Assembly: GCA_019416285.1 (NCBI GenBank) | Contig: DXXM01000034.1 | Span: 16,046-35,558, forward strand | Length of the DNA: 19,513 nt | Origin: Bacteroidales bacterium | Lineage (GTDB): Bacteria > Bacteroidota > Bacteroidia > Bacteroidales > Muribaculaceae | Reading direction: 5' to 3' | Shown here: one piece after another, positions 7,351 through 13,329 of the stretch | Numbering within the stretch: position 1 is the stretch's first letter | How the letters are laid out: each line of letters starts with the position of its first letter | Position numbers and translations under genes: made by a program | The notes under the pieces: generated by a model | What the model saw: the letters and a program-made list of their open reading frames with translations, nothing else | Database searches by the model: none | Told to the model about the DNA's origin: nothing

Positions 7351-7731
7351 TTAATATTTTGAAAGGCTGCCTGTGAAGATATTATTATCAATTTTTACAG
7401 TTATCAGTAAATTCCCGGATAAGTCAGCGACAGGAATCTCAAGAGATGGCATAAAATTTCCTGATTTAGCTGTTAAAATCATCTCGGTCGATTTATCTGA
7501 AATAATGACATCTCCGTATAATGATGTAGTTGCAGTAACAGTTATATTATTTCCATCATAGAAACAGATGACAGGTATGTGCATAGGGCTCTTGGGCCTG
7601 CCTTGATTGGTATCGGGGGATGGTGTAAGAACAATTTCTTTCGGTTTTTCATCTTCCGCTTTAATCTGTGGCGCGTACATAAAAGAAGATATAACAAGAG
7701 ACAAAATTAGTAAAAATGCTTTGTGATTCAT
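7351..7731 (-). CDS. DUF3244-type small secreted protein
   Basis: The product is 126 residues with a Sec signal peptide (core LLILSLVISSFMYA, likely cleavage after residue 25). The mature part has the small beta-sandwich pattern I associate with DUF3244: EIVLTPS, RPKSPMHIPVICFYDG, NNITVTATTSLYGDVII, then PVADLSGNLLITVKIDNN and FTGSLSKY. The function of the family is unknown, but in Bacteroides members are frequently found next to C10 proteases, as here. It is the first gene of the operon, with a promoter-like element about 30 bp upstream, and lies 12 bp before the protease gene. It might act as a substrate-binding or carrier partner, which is a guess. Confidence 0.8.
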   Translation of the reverse strand: MNHKAFLLILSLVISSFMYAPQIKAEDEKPKEIVLTPSPDTNQGRPKSPMHIPVICFYDGNNITVTATTSLYGDVIISDKSTEMILTAKSGNFMPSLEIPVADLSGNLLITVKIDNNIFTGSLSKY

Positions 7732-7975
7732 GTCGCGTTGGTGTTGAGGTTATAACAAAAGCAAAATTACTTTATAAATCGAAAAAAGTATGTAAAAAGC
7801 CTGCTTAAAGTTATCTTAAAACGAGTGAGATTTAAGGTTTGTAAATGTATGAATTTCAGTGCATTATAGATATGGGATAATTTTATTTTCTTAAAACCAA
7901 TATAATACGAAGTTATCCCATTGATATTCAATAAAATAACCACGATTTTGATTTATAGTATTGGGTATCAGTGTG
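7732..7975. other. AT-rich intergenic region with an 8-bp inverted repeat
   Basis: These 244 bp separate the end of the TPR regulator gene from the start of the protease operon, both on the minus strand. Apart from the promoter element at 7762-7769 the only structure I see is TGGGATAA (7873-7880) with TTATCCCA (7913-7920), a 32-base loop. It might be a weak transcript end for the regulator gene or an operator. No gene is visible. Confidence 0.4.
7762..7769 (-). promoter_or_regulatory. -7 promoter element of the C10 protease operon
   Basis: TAATTTTG reads on the minus strand from 7769 to 7762 and matches TAnnTTTG exactly. No clean TTTG sits 19-21 bp upstream, only a T-rich stretch, so the -33 element is weak. 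Transcription would begin near 7756, giving a leader of roughly 25 nt before the ATG at 7731. Confidence 0.6.
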
Positions 7976-9697
7976 TTACTGAATGAAACCAAGTGATTTC
8001 AGGAACGAGTCAGCTTGGGCGGGGGTGGCTGAGATGATGGCTTTTTTGAGATTGCTTTTGGCTGCGTAAGTGGAGTTGAGAGTGGGTTTTGAGAGGAGTA
8101 TGGCTATGGTTTCAATGCTGAAACCGACAAAGAGATACATGGCCATCTGATAGTGCCACGGCTTGAGGTCGGGACAGGCGGCGCGGAAGCGGCTCATCCA
8201 GCCGTCGCAGTTGGAGTCGATGAGCCGTTCCATGGCGGCGTTCATTTCCACGGACTGCATCTGACTCAGCAGGCCCACTATCTCACGCCGGAAACCGGCA
8301 TTTGTGGCAGTGCCCTCCGGATTGCGGTACCAGGCATTGCAGAGTGAATCGAGAAGGGCGAATTTTTCGCGGAAGAGAGTGTCTATCTCCGCTTTCAGGG
8401 CTGATGAATGGGTCTGACTGTCGGAAATATCTTTTTCGAGGCGTGAGAGCCTTACAATAAGGCGAGCCTCGCTCTCGCGGCGGTTTCTGAGACGCGAGCG
8501 GAAAATAATCACGGTCAGGATAATAATGACTATGAGGAGTGAGGCCACTATGAGAAGCGCCATGTTGAGAGTGTGCGCCTGCGATGCGCGGGCCTCCTGC
8601 TCGCGGGTGTGTATCATGAAATAGTCGCTCATGGTGAGAGTCTGAGGGCGCTCTATCATATATTCGTCATATCTCATCTGATTTCTTCCCCACCGCAGGG
8701 ACTCTTTACAGGCCTCTTCGAAGCGTCCCTCACGGGCATAGATCTGCGAGAGGATATAGGAGGCGAAGAGTGAATCGCGCGCTGTCGACATGGAGATCCG
8801 TGCGGAGTCTATGGCCTGACGCGCTCCCACCAGGTCGCCGAGCATAAGGAGATTTTCACCGACTTTTGACCACTGGGCTGATTCAAGTGAGCCCTTGTCG
8901 GAGCGGAGTTTCATCAGCTCTCCGAGTGAGGCGCGATAATCCTCCATACGTGCGAAAAGGTCGGATTTCTTTTCAAGGATGGAGCGGCGGAGAACGGGGC
9001 AGGAATACTGCGCTGAATCGACCGAGTCGAATGCTCTGAGAGCTTCGTCGAAGCGGTGGGTCCAGGTATAGGCCTGCCCTACGAGATCTTTCATCCATTC
9101 GGCATGGACAGGTTTTCCGGCTTTTTCAAAGAGTTCCTTTGCCCTTAGGCCCCATTTAAGTGCTTCACTCATTATGTGGATATTGCCGTAGATGATGCAG
9201 AGGGTGCGGGCAGCCATGGCCGCATAGAAATGGTCGGAGTTGCGGAGAGCGAGGTGATAGGCGTCGTGGAGGGGTATGAGGGCGTGTTCATAGTCATTGT
9301 TTTCAAAAAGCTGCTCGCCGCGGTAGAAGAGGGTCTGGACCTCAAGGCTGTCGCCGCGGCCTGAGTAGTAGTCGCAGGCAGGGAGGAGGATGGAGTCGGG
9401 GAGGGCGGGGGCTTCGCTTTTCATGGAGGCTTTGACCAGCAGGAGGCGGCGCCGAGAGTCGACGGCAGGGGAGAGGCCGGCGGGGGAGACGGTTCCGACG
9501 AGTGAGAGGGCGGAGTCGGGACGGCCGTTCATGAGGGTGTCGGCGCGGTCAAGGATGGCCGTGGCGCTGCGGTCGCGCCCGTTGCACGATGAAAGGGCCG
9601 CTGCGAGGGTCAGCAGGGTGATGATGGCGGCGAGAAAGGAGTGTCCGGAGGAAGAAAAGGGCTTGCGGGACCTGCCGGGAAGTAAATTCTGAAACAT
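7976..9697 (-). CDS. Membrane-spanning TPR sensor/regulator with C-terminal HTH
   Basis: The 573-residue product starts with a signal peptide with a lipobox-like LSSC (Cys 38). Residues about 115-345 contain degenerate TPR repeats (for example LFENNDYEHALIPLHDAY, THRFDEALRAFDSV, AREGRFEEAC). A single strong membrane segment lies at 377-399, followed by basic RSRLRNRRES and a coiled coil to about 445. The C-terminal region (about 505-555) has a LuxR-like helix-turn-helix look: MYLFVGFSIETIAILLSK, then YAAKSNLKKAI. This periplasmic TPR, membrane segment and cytoplasmic DNA-binding order is typical of a Bacteroidota regulator family whose ligands are mostly unknown. It is the third gene of a likely operon with two DUF4230 genes and lies upstream of the C10 protease operon on the same strand, a possible but unproven target. 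Confidence 0.85.
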   Translation of the reverse strand: MFQNLLPGRSRKPFSSSGHSFLAAIITLLTLAAALSSCNGRDRSATAILDRADTLMNGRPDSALSLVGTVSPAGLSPAVDSRRRLLLVKASMKSEAPALPDSILLPACDYYSGRGDSLEVQTLFYRGEQLFENNDYEHALIPLHDAYHLALRNSDHFYAAMAARTLCIIYGNIHIMSEALKWGLRAKELFEKAGKPVHAEWMKDLVGQAYTWTHRFDEALRAFDSVDSAQYSCPVLRRSILEKKSDLFARMEDYRASLGELMKLRSDKGSLESAQWSKVGENLLMLGDLVGARQAIDSARISMSTARDSLFASYILSQIYAREGRFEEACKESLRWGRNQMRYDEYMIERPQTLTMSDYFMIHTREQEARASQAHTLNMALLIVASLLIVIIILTVIIFRSRLRNRRESEARLIVRLSRLEKDISDSQTHSSALKAEIDTLFREKFALLDSLCNAWYRNPEGTATNAGFRREIVGLLSQMQSVEMNAAMERLIDSNCDGWMSRFRAACPDLKPWHYQMAMYLFVGFSIETIAILLSKPTLNSTYAAKSNLKKAIISATPAQADSFLKSLGFIQ

Positions 9698-9774
9698 GAC
9701 GGTGATTGGCGGGGTGTGTGGGTGTGGTGTGAGGGGAGCGTGGCGCGTAGGAGAGAGGGGAGTGGGACTGGCGG

Positions 9775-10356
9775 TCAGGGGTGGTAGTAGCCGTCGGGGT
9801 AGAGGTCGACAACGGTTATTTTGCCGTCGTCCATCCGGGAGAGGAGGGTGGAGAGGGTGGCGACGGCCGATGAGCGGGCGCGGCTGACGTAACCTTTCTC
9901 GTAGAATGAGGCTTTGTAGCGGTCGGCGACGCGCTTTTTGATGGCTGTCTCCTCGGCTGCGGTGAGATTGCGCAGGTCGAGCAGCGACTGGTTCCAGGTG
10001 TCGATGACTTCGTAGGAGTTGTCGCGGCTGGACTCGTAGACTTCAATCTCCTCGGGGGGAAGGAAGATGACTATGGAGTCGTTGCGGGTCTGATAGTCAA
10101 GCTTTTCGAGGTCGAAGCGGACGTAGCCGTTGACGGTATTTTTGGCGAAAATCCATTTGCCGTTGATGGAATCGCGGATTGCTATGTCGTCACGCACCTC
10201 GAGGGAGCAGAGCTTGACCATGTCCTTGATTTCGGAGAGTTTGGTCTCGGATATGCTCATGTTGGTCGACGCCTGCGAGCTGCGCCAGAGTATGATGGCG
10301 CCCGCGGCGAGGATGACGATGAGGGTCAGGAGGAGGGCTATGTATCGTTTTAGCAT
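9775..10356 (-). CDS. DUF4230 family membrane-anchored protein
   Basis: The product is 193 residues. An N-terminal hydrophobic segment (about residues 5-24) would anchor it in the inner membrane, with the rest outside. The mature part has the order seen in DUF4230: an early helix (ISETKLSEIKDMVKL), a beta stretch (GKWIFAKNTVNGYVRFDLEKL), the conserved IVIFLPPEEIEV, then a long helix (AAEETAIKKRVADRYKASF) and a C-terminal alpha/beta part ending in YPDGYYHP. The role of the family is unknown. It lies 84 bp downstream of a second, divergent DUF4230 gene and 77 bp upstream of the TPR regulator gene. No promoter is seen in either gap, so the three are probably one transcript. Confidence 0.82.
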   Translation of the reverse strand: MLKRYIALLLTLIVILAAGAIILWRSSQASTNMSISETKLSEIKDMVKLCSLEVRDDIAIRDSINGKWIFAKNTVNGYVRFDLEKLDYQTRNDSIVIFLPPEEIEVYESSRDNSYEVIDTWNQSLLDLRNLTAAEETAIKKRVADRYKASFYEKGYVSRARSSAVATLSTLLSRMDDGKITVVDLYPDGYYHP

Positions 10357-10440
10357 GAAGGGAGTTTGGAGTTGAAAGTTTTTATAAGAGTATGGGATTA
10401 AGGAGGAGGTTATGGCGTTTTATATATAGAGGGGGTGGGA

Positions 10441-11028
10441 TCAGTCGCGGAAGGTGATCTCGGAGTCGTAGCCCCAGTCTCTGAGGAGGATGGTGAAGAA
10501 GCCGCGGGCTTTGGCCTGGGCTTCCTTGACGAGCATGGAGCTGTATTCGGGGTTGTTGCGGATGTCGTCTTTGAGCGACTTGTTCATTTTCTCCTTGAGG
10601 GCGGCGCGCTCGCCGGCGGTGATTTCGGAGCGTAGGCCGCTGACGCGGTAGTGTTCCTCGGTGACGCCTAGGTCACGGCCGAGGTATTCGGTGTGGACGG
10701 GCGGGAGGGTCAGGCGCACGAATTTGCGGGCGGGGTCTACGGTGACGTCGCCGTCGCGGAGCTCGGAGAGGTCAATGTAGGCCTCGAGATAGGTCTGGAA
10801 GGAGTAGGCGGCGATGCGCTTGCCCACCTTGAGATTGTTGACGAGGGCGTCGATGCCCCGGGCTCCGTCGTCGCTGATGGTGCCGACCTTGTTGACGGTC
10901 ATTTCGGCCAGGACGAGTTTCTGAACGTCCTGGAGCTCATGAAACACGTTGACTTCATGCTTTTTGCAGCCGGAGGCGAGGAGCGCGAGGGCGACGAGGA
11001 GCGGGAATATGCGGAGAGGTGCTGACAT
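10441..11028 (-). CDS. DUF4230 family lipoprotein
   Basis: The product is 195 residues with a lipoprotein signal (ALLASGC, Cys 21). The mature region matches the DUF4230 pattern: ELQDVQKLVLAEMTVNK, KRIAAYSFQTYLEAYIDLSEL, then the conserved VRLTLPPVHTEY, RSEITAGERAALKEKMNKSL and a C-terminal helix with a strand (FFTILLRDWGYDSEITF). It is paralogous to the next gene downstream but the two differ in anchoring (lipid here, membrane helix there), so they may form a heteromeric pair in different leaflets. That is inference. Function unknown. It is the first gene of the minus-strand unit and shares a divergent promoter region with dnaX. Confidence 0.82.
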   Translation of the reverse strand: MSAPLRIFPLLVALALLASGCKKHEVNVFHELQDVQKLVLAEMTVNKVGTISDDGARGIDALVNNLKVGKRIAAYSFQTYLEAYIDLSELRDGDVTVDPARKFVRLTLPPVHTEYLGRDLGVTEEHYRVSGLRSEITAGERAALKEKMNKSLKDDIRNNPEYSSMLVKEAQAKARGFFTILLRDWGYDSEITFRD

Positions 11029-11119
11029 AGGAGTAGTGTGGTGTCTGATGTGAGATTAAATAATAGTGTAAAGGAGAGAAAATGTGGATTATAATGGTGT
11101 CTTTAAGTGGCTTACCTGA

Positions 11120-11127
11120 CAAATATA
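11120..11127 (-). promoter_or_regulatory. -7 promoter element for the DUF4230 operon
   Basis: TATATTTG on the minus strand (11127 to 11120) matches TAnnTTTG. The expected TTTG upstream is not present at the right distance. The leader to the ATG at 11028 would be about 85 nt. The element faces away from the dnaX promoter at 11215-11246. Confidence 0.55.
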
Positions 11128-11214
11128 CGCAAAAAAGCGGGAAATGTTGCTGCGATAATGCAAAAGTGGAGTGATATTTAGATTTTTTAAATACCTCGAT
11201 AATGGCGTGAATCT

Positions 11215-11246
11215 TTTGGAAAACCGCGGAAATGTGCGTAAATTTG
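11215..11246 (+). promoter_or_regulatory. dnaX promoter, implying a leaderless mRNA
   Basis: TTTG at 11215-11218, a 20-bp spacer and TAAATTTG at 11239-11246 match the Bacteroidota consensus. With transcription starting about 4-7 bases after the -7 box, the first base would be at about 11250-11253, exactly at the ATG at 11252. Confidence 0.7.
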
Positions 11247-11251
11247 TGGAT

Positions 11252-13111
11252 ATGGAACAATACATTGTCTCGGCACGAAAATACCGTCCTTCAACCTTCG
11301 ACAGTGTCGTGGGGCAGAAGGCGCTGACGGCGACGCTGAAAAACGCGATAGCCACCCACCGTCTGGCCCATAGCTATCTGTTTTGCGGCTCACGCGGCGT
11401 GGGCAAGACTTCATGCGCCCGAATCTTCGCCAAGACAATCAACTGCTCCAATCCCCGCCCCGACGGGGAGGCCTGCAACGAGTGCGACAGCTGCCGCGCG
11501 TTCAACGAGGGCAATTCGCTCAATATCATTGAGCTGGATGCCGCGTCGAACAACGGTGTCGACGACATCCGCCAGCTCGTCGAGCAGGTGCAGATACCGC
11601 CGTCGCAGGGTGCCTACAGGGTGTTTATCGTCGATGAGGTCCACATGCTTTCGCCTGCGGCCTTCAACGCCTTCCTCAAGACCCTCGAGGAGCCGCCGAG
11701 CTATGTGATATTCATCCTCGCAACCACCGAGAAGCACAAGATTATCCCCACTATCCTCTCGCGCTGTCAGATTTATGATTTCAAGCGCATTACAGTGAGG
11801 GATATGATAGACCATCTGGCTTATGTGGCCTCGCAGGAGGGTATGACGGCTGACCCGGCGGCGCTCAATGTGATAGCGCGCAAGGCTGACGGCGCCATGC
11901 GCGACGCGCTCTCGATTTTCGACCAGGTGGCGGCTTCGTCGCGCGGTAACATCACTTATCAGAGCGCCATCGAGAACCTGAATGTGCTCGACTATAACTA
12001 CTACAACCGCCTGCTCGACTGTTTCCTTCAGGGAAAGGTGCTCGACACGTGGCTGATATATAAGGATATACGCGACCGCGGCTTTGACTCGCACTTCTTC
12101 ATCAACGGTCTGGCCGACTATATGCGTGACCTCATGGTGGCGCGCGATCCGTCGACGATAGTGCTTCTCGAAGCCGACGACGAGGCGCGAAAGGCTATGG
12201 CGGAGACGGCGGCGAAGTGCTCGCCCGATTTCATCTACCGTGCGATGAATCTCTGCAACGAGGCTGACCTCAATTACCGCACGGCCTCCAACAAGCAGTT
12301 TCTCGTGGAGCTGACGCTTGCGAAGATATGCCAATTGCTAAGCCCCTCCCCCGATAACAGTGGCGCAGGAGAGGGGCGGTTACAGAAAAATCAGCTTGCC
12401 ACTTCTCCCTCGCAGACAGCACCCGCCGTAGCTCCGGCTGCCGCGGTTCCGGCCGGTGCAGTTCCGACTGGGAGTGCCCCGGTTCAGATGCCGCCGATGT
12501 CACAGATGCCTCAGGCGGCTCCAGTTCCGGCTCAGCCTGCACAGCGCCCGCAATATCCGGCAGGAGGCCCACAGATGGCGCCTGTTGCGTCGTCGCCCGC
12601 TGCAAGCTATAGTTCCATTCCTCAGCCGGTATCAGCTCCGAAACGGCCCCTAAAACGCCCCGCATCGACATTCTCCATCAATCATGCCCGCGAAAACGCT
12701 CAGGCGCAGTCGCAGGGAGCAGCTGAGATGGCGAACCGTGTGGTGCGCAACGGCCTTTACTCGCGTGAGCAGCTCAACAAGGCGTGGCAGGATTTCATCA
12801 AGGCTCATCCCACGGAACATATTCTCATAAACACGATGCGTGCGTCGTTTCCGGCGCAGGTCGATGGCCACAACTATAAGATGATGGTCGAGAACGAGAT
12901 GCAGCAGAGCCTCATGGAGCAGGCTTCGCAGGAGCTTCTGCGCTTTATCCGCAACGCTATCGAAAATGACCATTTCACACTTGCCGTGGAGCTGAATCAG
13001 GGCGCCGCATCCCCCCACACCTGGAGCGAGCGCGAAGTCCTCACCCACATGGTCGAAAACATCCCCGATTTCAAAGACTTCATGGAAGGCCTCGGGTTGA
13101 CGTTAGGGTAG
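11252..13111 (+). CDS. dnaX: DNA polymerase III subunit gamma/tau
   Basis: The 619-residue product is the clamp-loader ATPase subunit that loads the sliding clamp and couples polymerase cores at the replication fork. Residues 1-360 hold the AAA+ and lid domains: Walker A GSRGVGKT at 46-53, zinc-binding Cys 65, 75, 78 and 81, Walker B VFIVDEVH at 124-131, sensor-1 ATTE at 157-160 and the arginine-finger SRC at 170-172. A Pro/Ala/Gln-rich disordered linker spans about 362-465, then a tau-like C-terminal domain. The start MEQYIVSARKYRPSTF agrees with Bacteroides homologues; a GTG further upstream at 11171 is in frame but lies upstream of the promoter. Codons 364-376 fall in a GC hairpin element within the linker. 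Confidence 0.96.
   Translation: MEQYIVSARKYRPSTFDSVVGQKALTATLKNAIATHRLAHSYLFCGSRGVGKTSCARIFAKTINCSNPRPDGEACNECDSCRAFNEGNSLNIIELDAASNNGVDDIRQLVEQVQIPPSQGAYRVFIVDEVHMLSPAAFNAFLKTLEEPPSYVIFILATTEKHKIIPTILSRCQIYDFKRITVRDMIDHLAYVASQEGMTADPAALNVIARKADGAMRDALSIFDQVAASSRGNITYQSAIENLNVLDYNYYNRLLDCFLQGKVLDTWLIYKDIRDRGFDSHFFINGLADYMRDLMVARDPSTIVLLEADDEARKAMAETAAKCSPDFIYRAMNLCNEADLNYRTASNKQFLVELTLAKICQLLSPSPDNSGAGEGRLQKNQLATSPSQTAPAVAPAAAVPAGAVPTGSAPVQMPPMSQMPQAAPVPAQPAQRPQYPAGGPQMAPVASSPAASYSSIPQPVSAPKRPLKRPASTFSINHARENAQAQSQGAAEMANRVVRNGLYSREQLNKAWQDFIKAHPTEHILINTMRASFPAQVDGHNYKMMVENEMQQSLMEQASQELLRFIRNAIENDHFTLAVELNQGAASPHTWSEREVLTHMVENIPDFKDFMEGLGLTLG
12342..12377. repeat. REP-like GC-rich inverted repeat inside the dnaX linker
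   Basis: GCCCCTC (12342-12348) and GAGGGGC (12371-12377) are perfect inverted repeats with a 22-base spacer containing CCCCGATAACAGTGGCG. It encodes SPSPDNSGAGEG, in frame, in a disordered linker that is otherwise Pro/Ala-rich. Its composition and dyad resemble short palindromic elements I recall between Bacteroidales genes; no second copy is seen in this window. Confidence 0.45.
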
Positions 13112-13169
13112 GGGAGAAGGCTTCAGTGGTTGGTTTAAAGGTTAACCCGGCCGGCAGGTAAAAGGGCCG

Positions 13170-13237
13170 TTAAGGTCTTTAGGGTTTTTAGGGTCGTTAA
13201 AGACCTTAAGGACCCTAAAGACTTTAAAGACCCTTAA
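13170..13237. repeat. TTAAGGAC/TTTAGGGT low-complexity tract with competing hairpins
   Basis: Degenerate units such as TTAAGGTC, TTTAGGGT, TTAAAGACC and TTAAGGACCC run through 13170-13237. TTAAGGTCTTTA (13170-13181) is a perfect 12-bp inverted repeat of TAAAGACCTTAA (13198-13209). GTCTTTAGGGT (13175-13185) is an 11-bp inverted repeat of ACCCTAAAGAC (13212-13222). The two hairpins share bases, so only one can form. The tract lies in the gap between the convergent dnaX and PpiD-like genes and may end dnaX transcription, although no T-run follows it. Confidence 0.65.
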
Positions 13238-13250
13238 TTTTAAGGCTGTT

Positions 13251-13297
13251 AAAAAACTCGACCGGGCTCTGAATCGCACGCGATTCAGAGCCCGGTC
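13251..13297 (-). terminator. Intrinsic terminator of the PpiD-like gene
   Basis: An 18-bp perfect dyad (13260-13277 with 13280-13297, begins GACCGGGCTCTG) is followed on the minus strand, after a 3-nt spacer, by six T at 13256-13251. The two-base centre means the innermost pairs must open into a small loop. It lies 33 bp beyond the stop at 13330. On the plus strand it lacks a T-run, so it is mainly a minus-strand terminator. Confidence 0.88.
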
Positions 13298-13329
13298 AGG
13301 TTATAGAGGTCAGTCTGACGACTGGCGTC

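Noticed and set aside
9698..9774. C/A-rich low-complexity gap before the TPR regulator gene as a promoter
   Set aside because: No TAnnTTTG or TTTG is present; it reads simply as a biased intergenic spacer within an operon.
11171..11251. Upstream in-frame GTG start of dnaX adding 27 residues
   Set aside because: The added residues do not resemble the conserved N-terminus, and the promoter would lie inside the coding region.
11411..12334. 307-codon open frame opposite dnaX
   Set aside because: It mirrors the dnaX codons and has no recognisable domain or signal; dnaX is certain.
12383..12391. Possible -1 ribosomal frameshift site in dnaX (G AAA AAT) with a purine-rich stretch upstream, as in the E. 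coli gamma/tau switch
   Set aside because: The heptamer does not fit X XXY YYZ because the first base is G, no clear downstream hairpin is seen, and the -1 frame runs far before stopping.
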